Source: Plecoglossus altivelis
Taxonomy: Eukaryota > Chordata > Actinopteri > Osmeriformes > Plecoglossidae
Assembly: GCA_036571765.1 (NCBI GenBank)
Contig: BROE01000019.1
Coordinates: 3,785,290 to 3,849,289 of the forward strand
Direction: 5' to 3'
DNA length: 64,000 nucleotides
The notes under the pieces were generated by a model. The model worked only from the letters and a program-made list of their open reading frames with translations. It searched no databases and had not been told where the DNA came from. Shown here in pieces: positions 33,801 through 48,820 of the stretch; position 1 is the first letter of the stretch; each line of letters opens with the position of its first letter. The position numbers and the translations under genes were made by a program.

Positions 33801-36800
33801 CATCTCCCTGTGTCTAAACTAGCTGTAGCTCCCTGTGTCTGAGCTAGCTGTAGCTCCCTGTGTCTGAGCCAGCTGTAGCTCCCTGTGTCTGAGCTACCTG
33901 TATCTGCCTGTGTCTGAGCTAGCAGTATCTCCCTGTGTGTAAACTAGCTGTATCTCCCTGTGTCTGAGCTAGCAGTATCTCCCTGTGTCTAAACTAACTG
34001 TATTTGCCTGTGTCTGAGCTAGCAGTATCTCCCTGTGTCTGAGCTAGCTGTATCTCCCTGTGTCTGAGCTAGCAGTATCTCCCTGTGTCTGAGCTAGCAG
34101 TATCTCCCTGTGTCTGAGCTAGCTGTATCTCCCTGTGTCTGAGCTAGCTGTATCTGCCTGTGTCTGAGCTAGCAGTATCTCCCTGTGTCTAAACTAGCTG
34201 TAGCTCCCTGTGTCTGAGCTAGCTGTATCTCCCTGTGTCTGAGCTAGCTGTATCTCCCTGTGTCTAAACTAGCTGTAGCTTCCTGTGTCTAAACTAGCTG
34301 TAGCTCCCTGTGTCTGAGCTAGCTGTATCTCCCTGTGTCTGAGCCAGCAGTAGCTCCCTGTGTCTGAGCTAGCAGTATCTCCCTGTGTCTGAGCTAGTTG
34401 TATCTCCCTGTGTCTGAGCTAGCTGTATCTCCCTGTGTCTGAGCCAGCTGTATCTTGCTGCTGTGTCTGTACCTGAGCTTGCTGTTGGCCTTGTTGTAGT
34501 TGTAGCAGCTGGGCCTACTGAGGTTAGCGGGAGTCTTGATGACCGACTCCAGAGAAGGGCTCTTTCTCATCAGGCTGTTGGGCTTCATGTCGTCCCCTCC
34601 ACCCCCCAACTTATCTGAGGAGCAGGAAGTAAAGAGGGAGGGTGTGATAAGGATAAGTTGGACCGAGGAATGGGGAGGGGGGGAGCAGAGGAGGGGTGGA
34701 AAGAAGAGATAAACATTTTACTGGAACCATCCTTCTTGTCAGTGTCTCTCTCACAGTACTCTGATTACTTTTCAGGGACCTTCTAGACCTGCCCCAAAGA
34801 GCAAGTTAAATGACTAAGATGCTGTGTGTCTGGAGGTCTACTGCTTGGCTGGGTAACAAAAAAAAGCATAATGTGCTGAAACCTTTCATTAGTAGTTCCT
34901 TGTCCAAACACAAGCTGGATCAAATCAAAGTCCTTTTTTTGTTTAATTTCAACAGTGACCACTTAAAGGCCATAATAAACTAGAACATTGTCAGAGCGAT
35001 AAATCATAGTAGCGTCCAGTCCCTCTGTCTCCATGACAGAACCAAGATGGCCGAGCAGAGCGGAGGAAGAACACATAGCTAGCAAACAGGTGTAAGGAAA
35101 ACAGACCGGCTGAAAGGGGACTGAAGTCAAAGTTGCGGCTCACCTGGATGGGAGTAGTCCCCATGATTGATCCTTTTCTCCAGTGTCTTGGAGAGGGGCT
35201 TGATGTACGAATGTCTCTACGAAACAAAACAACAACCACAGCAGGAATTCAACATTGAAATGAGCCCTCCTTATGACGAGAAGGATTGACATTTCAGCCG
35301 TGTCTAATGTTATTGCGTGTAGACGAATAGAGGAGGGTGAGGAGAGGAATAGAGTAGGCTGGTGTCAGAGTAGGCTGGTGGAGGGGTCCTGTGGAGAAGG
35401 AGGGTCCGTACCTGGACAGGGGAGACGGCAGCGGCCGGAGCGCTGCGGACGGGGATGCCACTCAGGGGACTGCGTGGGGACGAGTGCATCTGGACCGAGT
35501 GCCCTGGACAGTCTAGAAGACACAGCAGACACAGCCGATGAGGCCTCATGTCAGGGAGCACGGAAGTGTTTCTGGGGTTGAACGATCTTTCGGGGGAAAC
35601 TCTTAAGAGTTTAGCATCCGGTTGTGTTCGCCCGTGACAGTCACCTGCCGTTTTTAATTGAGCTGATATGGTGTATCAGGGGGTAAGTTTCGTGTCAAGA
35701 CTATATTTTCTTTCACTCTCCTTCCTCCACAGAATATCTGGAATTGTTTTTATCGTGTCCCCAGTGATTCAACAGACCAGCCTCTCAAAATAAACGTTTC
35801 CACCCCGCCGGCTGGATGGATCTATGGGGACCTCTGCCGCCCCCACAGCGCAGCTCAGCCACACAGATGACCTTGCCTGACTTCAGTGGATTACATTACA
35901 ATGATCTTATGTTGACTGACATCTGTTGTTATTCTGAACAGAAATCCTGGCATGCTTGGTTGGTGTGTGTGTGCTCACTCTGTACAGCTGTGTCGAAGGA
36001 CTTGATGAGGGACTTGACAGTGGCCCCTGGCTCCGACGCAGCGTTACCGTTGGCGTCCGTGGGCGGGGTCTGGATGGCGGAGGCCACGCACCAATGAGGA
36101 CTGACGTCTGTGTCTGGCTGACTCCCCTCGTCCAATTGCGCCCTGCAGGGCGAAAGAACGACACACCATCACCGTGTAGGAACACCCACGAGCAGGAGGA
36201 ACAACTGTGTGAGACGGGCGGAGCTCACTCACCCACATTTAACAGCCTGGTCTATTTATAGACCGAGGAAACTCACAAACATCCAACATTGCGCCTAAGC
36301 GAGCGTGTCACTTCTATGTGTCTTATCGTGTTGATGTCTCCAACCACCCCAGCCTTCTCCTTCGGTTCTATTTGTACTATTTCTGTCAGGGGTGGGGGAG
36401 AGATGAGATCGGTATAGCCCTCTGTCACTAATGTTAGGATATAGTCAACGGGGTGTCTTTGGAATAACCCCAACACGCGTCATACTGACAGCGTCGATGG
36501 ATATTTGATGCTTCCGACGTGACCTGAGCCTACCTTGCAAAAACGAGTGGTGACATGTACAGCGTGTCAGCGTCTGTACAAACAATGCAGCCATTTCTTA
36601 ACTCTCTTTTTGAAGTCTTATCGTAAAGGCAATAGTTAACTAGCTGGATCATATCAAAACAATGGCTCACAATTTGCTCAATCAATCTTACATAGCCAGG
36701 CAATGATGAGATGTTTGCTCAGTATATTGCCTGACCAATGTAATATTTGCTCAACAGATAAACATGAGGTTCTAGGCAGCATAATCAGATTACAAATGTC

Positions 36801-39800
36801 AATAACCGCTAACCTGCCCTAATTTAAGGATTAAGCACTCGATAGGGTTCGGGGTACAAAAGATTCCTCTTGACTCCAGCTGTAAACACTGGGGTTCAGG
36901 TTATGAACTCGCGCGGACTGGCAGTGAGTGATGAAAGCTCGTCACTGATGGATGGGAAAGGGGATATGAGGTGAGGAATCTGACAAGGAAGCAGAACTCG
37001 TTTCACCATTCAATGAGAGCAGACAAGCGCACACAATCATGGCCAAACTGGAGTCAGATCATTTATTGACTTACCAATGAACAAATACAAAAAAGGTTGA
37101 ACCAGACAAACACTGTACATGTACTATGTCTCTAGATAAACAGCATGGTATATGTTGATCTGTCACAAGCATACAACCAGACTCACTCAACCTACAAATA
37201 ACTTAAAATAGTTGCACATTCACCAGATAGTTGGATAAATGGCTGAACTGCAGACAGATACAGGTTTAACACTTCTTATTCAGGTGGTATTTTTTGGCAA
37301 CATCAGTCCAAACCAACAGTCCTTAATGTTTGTCTCTGGTTGAGCACTATGGCTTTTGTAAGACTGCATTCATATTATAAGTCTCATTAAGGGGGAGTGA
37401 TGATAACCTGAGATTGATTGAGGGATGCCAGTAAGTCTCTGTTGAGGTTTTTGGGTCGCAATGATCAGATGTCTACCCTGAATAAACGAGTATATAATTG
37501 GTCCTGAAAGTGGGGTCGCTTTAGAATGAGCAGTCAAACGTTCACAGTAAAAAAAAAAAGAAAAAAGAAAAAAAAAGAAGCAATTTCACAAGCTCTGTGT
37601 GAACACACATTGGGAGTTGATAATGTTGATCGAGAGGCACATCTGTAAGTCTGAGGCTGTGCTAACTGATTAGAGTAGAGACAGGTATCTTCCATGGCTT
37701 TTGCAAGTCTTCCTGAGTACTTGTGTACTTCCTGTGTGGCTATGTGTGATCATGTACTGCAGCTCAGCGTTTACCTCAAAGTGGCGAGCGCTCAGAACGA
37801 GTGGTTAAACACGACAACTCAGATCCAGTGCAGAGGTAAGTCTGGCCAAGGAGCCTTGGTCAAGAGCCGCTGGATGATTGGTTGATAGTGCCTCCTAGTG
37901 GTTCACAACAACATCACACTCACTGAACAACGTGGCGCTCATAACTTGTAGATAAAAGCAAAAGGTGGCTTTTTTTTGTCCAACTAATTAATCACTGTAC
38001 AACACTGAACATGTGTTTGCAAGGATAATCTCATAGAATTGAAATCATGTGGTCATTAAACTTCACAAAGCAGAAACATAAGTAAACCACTGAACAGATA
38101 GTGATGGTAACAGATTATCCAAACAGCCAATAGCTGTAGGATAGCGATGAGAGAAACGTAGGTTTGTGAATAATGCAACTAAAAAAACCCTCTCTGGCTG
38201 AATGTATTATCATCTCTCAATTGTAGTTAGGCCACGATATATCGTTGACAAGATATGTCTGGAAAGAGCCAGGTTTTCACTGGAAAGCAGACATCTATTG
38301 GAAATGAATCCAAACAGCTCACATTCCTAGAGTGTTATGTGTAAACGCAGCCAGACCATCAACTGACGACTATTATGTTTCAAATAAACAAATGATTATC
38401 TGCCATGCCAATTTCAGCGGTTAAAAGATAAATGAAAAAATACATAAAAAATCAATGTGTCTGCAAATCACGGATCACTCCTCTTGACTGAAGAAAAAGA
38501 TCGTCACAAACAGTTGAGCAAATACGCAAATGACAAATACATTTGATTCCAAATATTTCCAAAAGGACCGGATCACGACTACAGTAAATCGGTGAATCCT
38601 GTCGGTTTGGGAATATACTGCGTCTGTACTGGTCACTGTGGCAGGGGAATCAGACCTCGACACCATGTGACCTTCAGCATGGTGGTACTGAGGGGAAACA
38701 GAGCAGTACAATAACACTGTGTTTCAGCTGGGCTCGGTGTGGCTGCTGTCTCCTACCGGCCCTCCACTGCAGTCTTGGTATCAAAACTGGCTCCGGGGCC
38801 GAGTCTGCAAAACAAGAACAAAACCTTGGTGAAGACCGATGGAACAGCGAATACGAATGAACCTCATGAAACCCATTTACGGGCTGAATCTGTCATTGCT
38901 TATCGACATTTGGTAGTGTTGTAGCGGATCACTGCATTCTATGGCTGCACCAATGCAGTCCTAACCATGCATCTACAAGGAGGGCCATCCAACCTGATCT
39001 TAAACAAGTCCTGCGTGTTCATATGTATGTGCGATCTGGATATAATCCTCCACCTGATCAAGCAGATGATTCAATAGCAAGAGAGCAAATCATCAGTCCT
39101 CATGCTGTATGGTGGACAAGTATCAGGTAGAGGAGTTATTCAAAACAACAACAGCAGGGGGCGCCCAGGATCTATAGTGTAGAAGCAGGAGTCAAGCAAA
39201 GCAAACCCCAGTTCAGTGCTCCCCCACTCCACCGCCTCTCCACCCCCCCATCCCTCCAATCATCAGATGACAGGCATCTCTAGGTTTGGGAAGCCATCCA
39301 GTCAGACAGCCAGAGTCAGACACACACAGCCAGTCAACCACTCCCGATAGTCGACCGATGACAGTCCAGATAGTGAAGTAGACAGACAATACAGACAGCC
39401 CATCAACAAACAGATAGTCCGTCTATACGTGAGAAACGGCGGAAATCAGACAGCCAGTCAGACAAACAGATAGTCAGTCAGTCAGACAGACAGACAGCCA
39501 GCCAATCAGACGGAGAGAAGCAGCAGAGAAGGTAGCATGCGTTAGTGGAAGGATCAGTAGCATCACGCAGGCTGGCTCTAAAGGCATTCCCTAAATGGCT
39601 CCAGTTCAGCAAACTCCCTGCTTTACATAGGAACCTTGTCCACACGGGACATCACCTGACAGGACTCTTCGGCTGGGGAGGGACGCGGCAATATGCGCTA
39701 GCCCTCAAGGCAGGCGCAGAGGTCAAGCACCTCACACTACTTTAGCGCTGTTTCAGCTCAGGTGTTTACTGTTGTGAATGGTGCCAAATAGGGAGACCCT

Positions 39801-42800
39801 TCACTCTTCCCTCCAGCACAGGTTTGGCCTCAAACTATGGACATTTAGCGACTGAAAAGTAGTATTTATTGATTTATTGACTAAACCGAAAAAGAAAGGG
39901 GGGAAAAAAACAGGGTATTTTTGATTTGATTTTTCCTTCTACATAGCGCATGTATGTTTGAATCTGCCAGCGTTTTTCAGGGTTTGTTATTTAGGTAAAT
40001 TTTATGACATGCAGAGTGGCGGTACAGAAACTGTAGCCCTCTACAGTCCAAACTCACAGACCTCACAGAGGAGGTGACTGGCCCAGACACACACACACAC
40101 GCACACACACACACGCACGCACGCACACACACACACACGCGCGCGCACACACTGTCGACTGAAGGGTGTTTTACACCATTAATGTCAATAATGAATAAAT
40201 AAAATACGTTTTTGATTCAGCAGAAATAGCGGTAACACAACGTCAAAAAGAAACACAACAACGCAGAGTTGTCCAGCCGCATTTACCAGCATCCGCTTTC
40301 CTGACAACTGACGTGCTTCTGCCAAGTTTCATTTATATGTTCCGGAATACTCTTAAAAAAGGGGGTGATGCTGGAAAACTCCATGTGTCTGTCTACACGG
40401 CGCCGGTAGTAGTGAAGTGACAGGTTAGAGTGTGGCTACAGGTTGTTGCTTTGAGATGGCCCAGCCAGCCAGAGAGTTTGCAGCTGCTTGAGAATACAGA
40501 CAGAAGTACTGCAGGAGAAGATGGCTAATCTATCAACAGGGTTTGCCAAATCCCAGGACTGTTAAACCCCTGCAAATCCAAGGATTTCCAACGAGAAAAT
40601 CCTAGGATTTGAGGTATTAAGATTACACTTTGTTAAATCGAGAAATCATAAACTGCTGTTAGGCGTAAACTGAATTCAATGCAACCCTCTATAAAAACAC
40701 CCCCCAGACTGTCATAATCTCTTTTGACAAAGCTGACTTCTGGGGGAAGCTTCTTAAAAAATCTGTCCCAGATCACAGGGACTTCTAACATCCGTCTCCC
40801 ACCTGGCTCCCCTGGTTAACTATCAGACCATACATTCACACCGACAGTGGGATCTGGCAAGCCCTAGGACAGAGAGGGGGTGTTAGGAGAGAAAGAGAGA
40901 GAGAGACAGCCAGGCTACAGCCCGATGCTGAGAGGAAGGGAGGCAGGGAGAGGAGGAGGGAGGGTTAGACAGAGACAGAGGAGAGTTAAAGGACTTGGGG
41001 GGGTAGGGGGGGGGACCTACCTGCTGACTCCCCCCTGCAGCTGCTCTAGGTCGGAGGAGAGCTTGGCACTGTGCTCCTGCTCCTCCTGGAGCCTCCTCCT
41101 CAGCGAGCGCAGCTCCTGCTGGGCCTCCACCTTGATGTCGTTGGCCACCACCACCGCCGTCTGGAGGTCAGCCTGGAAGCGGCGCCACTCCTCCGTCTCG
41201 TCCTGAACACACGCAGGCATGCGGGTGAGGAGAGGACATGTCCCACACGTGTGCATAGTGTGTACACGTGTGTACACATACAAAAGCTAATGTTTGCAGA
41301 AGTCCCTCTGGGATCTCCCAGGCTTGGGGGAGACCAGTGGCAGATCTCTCTCTGGGATCTCCCAGGCTTGGGGAAGACCAGAGGCAGATCTCTCTGGGAT
41401 CTCCCAGGCTTGGTGAAGACCAGAGGCAGTTCTTTCTCTGGGATCTCCCAGGCTTGGGGAAGACCAGAGGCAGATCTCTCTCTGGGATCTCCCAGGCTTG
41501 GGGTAGACCAGAGGCAGATCTCTCTCTGGGATCTCCTAGGCTTGGTGGAGACCAGAGGCAGATCTCTCTCTGGGATCTCCCAGGGTTGGGGGAGACCAGA
41601 GGCAGATCTCTCTGGGATCTCCTAGGCTTGGTGGAGACCAGAGGCAGATCTCTCTCTGGGATCTCCCAGGCTTGGGGGAGACCAGAGGCAGATCTCTCCC
41701 TGGGATCTCCCTCGGTTGGGGGAGACCAGAGGCAGATCTCTCTGGGATCTCCCAGGCTTGGGGTAGACCAGAGAGATCTCTCCCTGGGATCTCCAAGGGT
41801 TTTGTGATCTCGCTCACCTTCATCTGCTTGCTGAGGATCTTTAGCTGTCGCTCCACCTCAGCTTTCTGCTCCTCCAACTTCTTGACTTGGTCTGCAATGA
41901 GGATGGTGGGAAGTCTTTGAGAACATTTTTCTCGAAGCACATCACACCCCACAAAGCTCATTCCGGAAAGATTCAGCGAGCTCCTTGTTTTCTTTCTTCT
42001 GAAGGCTAATCTGGTAGGCGTGTTCATCCAGCACGCTCGTGATTTGTAACAGCTGTGTGGTCTATGCATCTCAAGACAAAATGTGTTCTTTATTTACTGG
42101 AATTGTGTTTAGAATAATCACAGGGCTGCCATTAGTTATCTAAATTAGGATATGATCTGTCTGACTTTTTAATGGTTTGCCACAAGTCTTTTAACGTCCA
42201 GATACAGGGCTCAAGCTGTGCAAATCTAGATGCATGGGAGAAAGAGGGACATAGCAAGAGAACGAAATAACAAGAGATAGATAAAGATAGGAAGAGAGAA
42301 AACAACTCGGAGTGACAGGGAGAGAATAAGACAAGGAGAGAAAAGCTGAGGGAGCAAGGCAGAGAGAGCCTAAGAGAGGAGAACCACTCGCTCCCTTACC
42401 CCTAAACCTGGGCAAAACAATCAGACTGCTTTCCCATCCCTCACCAACTGCACGAGCTGCTCCCGCGAGCAGCAGCGTTCAAGATAGACCCTCCCTTATG
42501 TCCAAATGAGAAGCTACGCTAGCTAGCGAAGCTGGGGCTGCCACTCACTCTCCAGGTCTAGGATGGCCTGGTTGGTGTGGAGGTGGACTGCCCTCTGCTG
42601 CTCCACCTGGTCCTCCAGCTCGAAGATGGTCTCCTTCAGGTCCTTGATCTGGACCTCGGCTTGCTGCCTGTCTTCCTCCAGGGCGCTGACCCTTTCACTC
42701 AGGTCCAGCTCCCTCCGCTCAGCCTTATGCTGGACCAGCTGACACTCCTCCTCCGTCTGGGGGAACGCACAAGACCACCAGTTAGGGTCAGTTGGTTTTG

Positions 42801-45800
42801 ATAGGAGGGCCTGTGTTTTTCAGTTGCCACCATAAGATGGCGCTGTTGACATTGTTGAATCCCTTTTCTATAACACTAGCCTAATCTACGATCAGGAAAA
42901 ACGTATGAGGTGTTTCGGTGACATAAACATACGGCGTGTGCTCCTTGGCCTGTTCTAACACGAAACATCCTGTTGTCTGTGAAGGGGATCTTATCACAGC
43001 CCTGAATCAGCACAGTCTGAGGTGATGAACAGAAATTGGGAAATGAAGTTTGATGCCTACACTGCTGCTATCTGTACCGGTGCATGAACTTCAGATCCAA
43101 ACGACCAAACGAACAGCTGTTGATAATCTGTCCCCAGTTGAGATTGAAGGTGACGATGACTCACTGACCTTATTCCATTTATAGTTCATGGTCTAGAGGA
43201 AGATTGATCCCCTCTCACTGCTATTAGAAGGTACTGGTGCAGTGCCACGTTTGAATCCAATGCTTTTAAGATCTGGCTGACAGGGTTGGTCTCAGAGTCT
43301 ACCCTGCCATGTGGAGGGATACCATCTTGGAACGATCCGTGGCTCAGTGCAGCTCAATATGGCGGCAAACTATTTCATATATTTAGCGAATTGCTCATCC
43401 AAATGAACTTTACAGCCAACTTTACAGTCAACACTCCATGCCTGTGGGTGCCTAGCCATACACCTGCTGAAGGTGCTGCCTACGCCTTCATACAGTGCCC
43501 TGTTTTTTAGGTATTTGAGAAAGACAGATGGAAATTCCTGACTACAGTTAGATTAGGTGACAGTATTCCAATGGACTCACTAAAGAGTGTGACTTTAACC
43601 TTCTCTGGTAGATTCCCCGTGTCTCATTTACAAAGCATGACACTGGTGTCTGAGGCCAAGAGGGAGTGGAGACCTCCTTCTCTTGCCCTGATGAGGCCAG
43701 GAGGTCTGAGTCAGATTCACCTTGGCTCGCCGTCCAACAGTGATGACATCACAACGCTGAGTCACAGCTAGTGGAGGCACACCCTGGGATGACATCATCA
43801 GCAAGAGACGACAATCCAAACCCAGACATTGTGTTGTGGAGATGTCAGGGGGAAAACCACCACTTGGGCAACGATCCCCTTTCACAGGGGATGACTTCAC
43901 TTGTCCTGGTTGAGATCCTGTCTCATACAGGATACATCGTCTGTCTAGGCTGGAGTGCTATTCAAACCATTATGGCAGTCTGTCAATGACTTATTGTGTG
44001 CACAGTTAAATATGAGCAAGGAGGCGTGTGTTTGCACTTTCGCCACAAAGACGAAACAGTTCTTTGCTAATCCTTCTGCACACCTAGTGCTAACAAGGAA
44101 GGGATAGAGCGAAGCTGAAATCTCCGCAAAATTTTGCTCTCCACTAAATCCACACAAGAGTCTTTGTAGAATTGTTCCTCATACAATATTCTGTTTCATT
44201 GAATTATGTTCAATGTGAGATGCAGGAGTCATTTTGAGCCTTTAAGAATGTTCTGTGTCTGTGTGCAGTTTTAAAGAAACCTCACTCATCTGCCGAAACC
44301 CTCCATGCATCTCACCCACCTTGGAGAGCAAGGCTCGGATGTGCTCCATGTCAGCCTGGGCCTGCAGCAGCTCCTGCCGCCCCTCTGTCACCTCCCCCTC
44401 CAGTCTGTCTCTCTCCAGGTGAGCTGCCTTCAGCAGGCCCTGCAGCTCTGTGTTGTCACTGGCACTCTGCATGGCCTTCAGCTCGCACACCTTCTGCCTC
44501 TCTATATCCACCTGGGCCTTCAGACGCCCATTCTCCACCCTCAGGCTGTCAGCTGCGGCCCTGACCTCCTCCAGAGCCAGGGCGGCCCGACCTCCAGCCT
44601 CCACCTCCCTGGCCACCCGGACCTGGAGGCTGTCCCTCTCCTCCCTGAGGGAGCGTGCCTGGCCCTGGGCATCCTGGTGCTCCTGTTCCAGGGCTCTCAG
44701 GCTGCCCGTCAGCTGCTGCTGGATGTCCACCAGCTTCTCCCTCTCGAAGCGCGAGCTCTCCACCAGGTCCGAGTACCGCTGCTCCAGCTCGGCCAGACGC
44801 GGCCCCTGGCTGGCCCCCTCCTCCTCCCTCTGGGCCTGGAGCAGGGCCTGCTCCTGGAGCCTGGAGGCCAGAGCCTCGTTCTTCTGGGCCAGCAGCTCCA
44901 GCCTCTCCCTCTGCTGCTGCAGGGAGGTCTGCAGGAGGCCCTTCTCCTCAGCCAGGCGCTCGTTTTCCGCCGTCAGCTCCTGGACCACCTGCTGCTGGTC
45001 GGCCAGCTCTTGGAGCGTGGCCTGGAGCTCCTCCGACGTGCTGTGGTGGCTCTCCTCCATCTTCTGTATCTGCTCGGTCAGACTCTCCACTGACGGATCG
45101 CGACCCCCCGCCGACAGACCCTTGACTCCACCGACACAGCTGTTTGCCGAATCAGACCGCGAAGGGATCTTCTCGAACTCCGAGGAGTCGGGGGACGGGG
45201 AGCCCTTGGTGATGTCGCTGCCAGAGGATACGGATGTTTTAAGCGGGCCACCGCTGGCGGGCGGGTGGGCGAGTTCTGAAGCGGTGTCGTCGGAGGGAAG
45301 CCCGTTGACCGAGGGCTTGGAGGGGCTGGTGTTGCTGGAGAGAGGAGAGGCCTCCAGAGACAGCAGTTTCTCCTTCAGGCTCTGGTTCTCCTCCCGCAGA
45401 GCAGCTAGCTCTCGCTGGAACTTGCCATTCTTCTCCCTCAGTTCCCCCACCAGGACCAGGGCTTCGCCGGGCAGGGCCTGCCCCGGCTCGGGGCCTCCGT
45501 CCTGGGGCGAGGGGGTGCTGGAGGAGGGCGAGCAGGAGGAGGCCTTGCCCCGGCAGCGCTGCAGCTCCATCCTCAGCTTGCTGATCTCAAACTCCTTGGC
45601 CTTGGCTTCCGCCAGCAATTCTTTTACCTGGCACTCCAGCAAGCCCTTCTCTGGGCCCTCGCCATCCGCCCTGCCTTTTGCGGAGCTCCGCTGCTTGGCC
45701 AGGGTGGACAGGCTGGAGGTGCTAGAGCTGGGCACCATCTTCTTAGCTGTGGATGTTCTCAGCTGGTCCCTGAGAGACACGCGGTCTCTGGTGATGGTGG

Positions 45801-46946
45801 GAGCGATCTCCCTGGGGGCTGGGATCCCAGACTTCTTGACTGGTTGGACACCTGACAGAACAAACAGAAACAGACTCAGCGTACGCTGTAGCTACTTGGA
45901 GAAGATGTCTAGGGTGGTTAAAACATTTCGAACTTCTCTCACTGAAGTCTAAGTATGAGGTCATGTAGCCCTACCCCACTAAAAACAGCCGCACACTATT
46001 ACTGAGCTCATTTAAAGACGTTTGCCCATTATATCTGCTAACTATTAAACAGATTTATATGGATTATCTCCAGCCAGTCCATTGATGGAGCTGGTAAGGT
46101 TAGGATCGCTTCTTGTGAAATGACAAGCCTTAAACTTATTACCATGAAGGCCAAGCTAAACCCTTCCAGCAGTGACAAACTGTGTCTCACGGTTAGCCAG
46201 TGAAAACAGAGAGCCAAATGATGCAATAGACGCGAGGTGGTCCTTTACAATTCAGTTCTGGAACGGAATAACAAGACACCATCCTGGCATCCTAGTTAGT
46301 TGGTGACTTGACTACTCAAAAGAATGTTGGTCATGTCAAATGATTTCTTCATACTGCGTTCACAATACTCTTCTATAGTCATGGTGTGTGTGTGTTGGGG
46401 GAGGGGAGGGGGGGCTGGTTGGCACCATATCTGTGCTCCCAAAGCATTCAGAGCTCAGCTGGGGCATTTCAGTGGCATCAGCATGGTTAACCAGCTGTGG
46501 CGTTCCAGACCCCCTTACAAACATGAAAAGCATTTACTGACCCGCCCCCCCCCCTCCCCTAAGCCTTCCAACCCCCCCTCTGCATGAGCGGAGCACCGTT
46601 TAAAAGCTTGTATTGTTTTGTTTTCAAATCATCAGCAAACACCAACACACATAGGAGAGGTTTTTGTATCCAGGGATGACAATGGCGGTCCGTCGGCACG
46701 TGGAACGTTCCAGGACAAAGAACCTCAGACAGTCACCCAAGCACAAAGAGAGCCTATGTGAGTGTATGTGTTTAGGAGCCAGACACACACACACACACAC
46801 ACAATCACATACACACACACACACACAATCACAATCACATACACACACACTTTCATTGAGCCCACAGGGTACAAAAACACCTCTGCATGGGCACAAAGAT
46901 GAAACAGCTGAACCTCAACACACACACACACACACACACCTGGACA

Positions 46947-46986
<40 letters not shown>

Positions 46987-48763
46987 AACACCAGATTACA
47001 CAATAAAGACAAACATACAGAGCCCAAATCATACAACAACAGACATCCTGATTTGTATTAGTAATGGGTATCCTATTTCCCCCGGGGATGTTTTCAAGAA
47101 TCCTCCCATTGACAGCCCACTTTCCTGGGACCAGCACATCATTGTCTAGACTGGCAAGTGTGGCTATGGCTGCCAAGGCTGGCACAACCTCGGAGGCCCA
47201 GTGCAGTTTAGCATTCTAAACCTGCGCTCCTGTGGATGAGCTGACACGACTGAGACAAGGGCAAAGAGAACACAGACGGACACACTGGAACAACTTGGAG
47301 CAACACTTCTATATATAGCCTTGCTTTTTACAATAACAATGTCAAAAATGGTCAGGTTGCAAAAACGCATAATAAAATGCCAAATAGTTCCAGTTCCCCC
47401 CCCCAAAAAAATACAAATAATAAATGCTGTCAAATTCCTAGACAGGATTGGCGCACAGGCTGTGGACACTGGAGAATTGGCACCCGGTCCCAGAAGAATG
47501 CAGAGGAGAATTGAACTTGACCACTCAGCTTGAGTGTGAGAGAGCTAAGCCAATGGCTTGAATTCCCATGAATCACCTTAGTGTATGTCTCCTATCAGTC
47601 AGATCCAGCCCCTCAGCAGTATTACCCATCGGACTGGCGTCCTCTGCCAACACTTCCCGCCACCATAAAAAATCTATAACGATTCGTCTGTGTTTTTCAC
47701 AGTGGATGCACCCATGCAGACAGAATGAGGCCAGGCACTCCTAAATTATGCAGATTAGGAGCTGTAAGATTTTAACACCTAGACAGAAGAACAAAGTGTT
47801 TCAAATATGTTATGAAAGAACCACTACTGCATAGCCTATGATATCACCCCAAGTACAAAAAATCCTGATATCAAAACACACATGTATGCATATGCACAGC
47901 GAGGCCAAGATTTCCTGAGTGATGATATTCCCCAGTGACATAGTGAGTAAGGCCAAGGGAGACCCTTCTCTGTGTATGAGTCTCATTCCAGAAGCTTACA
48001 AGGGTGGAAACAGAGGGCAGCCTGGGGGGTCCGTACCCTACCTCAGACACCACCATGGAGGAGGAGAGGAGATGAGATGGATGATAGAGAGGAGGGGAGA
48101 GGGAGAACGAGAGCGGCTGACAGAGGAGGAGGGAGATGAAGGGGAGGATGTTTTGGAGAACAGTCATTTTCCATGATGATGACTAATGGTAGGGAGTGGG
48201 ACATTCTGGGACGGCCACCATTCATAGGGACTCCCCATCCCCCCGTCCCCCTCCGACCCAGCCCTCCACCCCCCATTCCAGCCCCCACACCCCCGCCCAG
48301 CTAAAGGTCGGCTCTCCTTCTCCGCCCGGCGAAAGGAATCAAACCCAGATGGTGGAGCGCTCCCAATGAACTCACTCCTCTCTGGAAGCCCCACCTCTCT
48401 CTGACTGTGCCATGACATCACTACCACTCTGTCCCTGGGCACATGCTGCAGCGTGACATAAATCACAAATAAATCACGACGAGCCAGCGCGGCCCAACGG
48501 TGCGGCGCTGGGGGAAGAGACTGGAACACACGACGGCTCCAACATCTCGCTACAGTGCCGGGACCTGACAATGGAGCTCTCTCTTTCTCCCTGCGCTACT
48601 GTAACCAAACCTGGCCTGATATGGGGAGGCACACAGTGATGGATGAGAGAGGCCCAGTTGGACACACCGTCTCAAGGCCAGAACACAGCAGCTGCTCGAT
48701 GTGAATCATCCCATCAAACGCATGCTACTCTGCCAGTCTCAGAGGAGGGTAGAGACGTGCCGG

Positions 48764-48820
<57 letters not shown>

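Noticed and set aside
33790..34457. Possible CRISPR-like array of regular 25-bp units
   Set aside because: Head-to-tail minisatellite without spacers, in a vertebrate intron.
20710..45851. Calling the cytospin gene specc1l
   Set aside because: VVVANDIK, PLSGIPVR, RKSPSLES and SKLSVERKDP follow SPECC1; SPECC1L has different linker sequence here.
44450..45952. 500-codon open frame on the plus strand opposite specc1 exon 2
   Set aside because: Shadow of a GC-rich coiled-coil exon; Ser/Cys/Leu/Arg-rich translation with no recognisable domain. The minus frame matches cytospin.
46725..47185. Cys/Val-rich frames over 46.7-47.2 kb
   Set aside because: Translations of CA/TG microsatellites.
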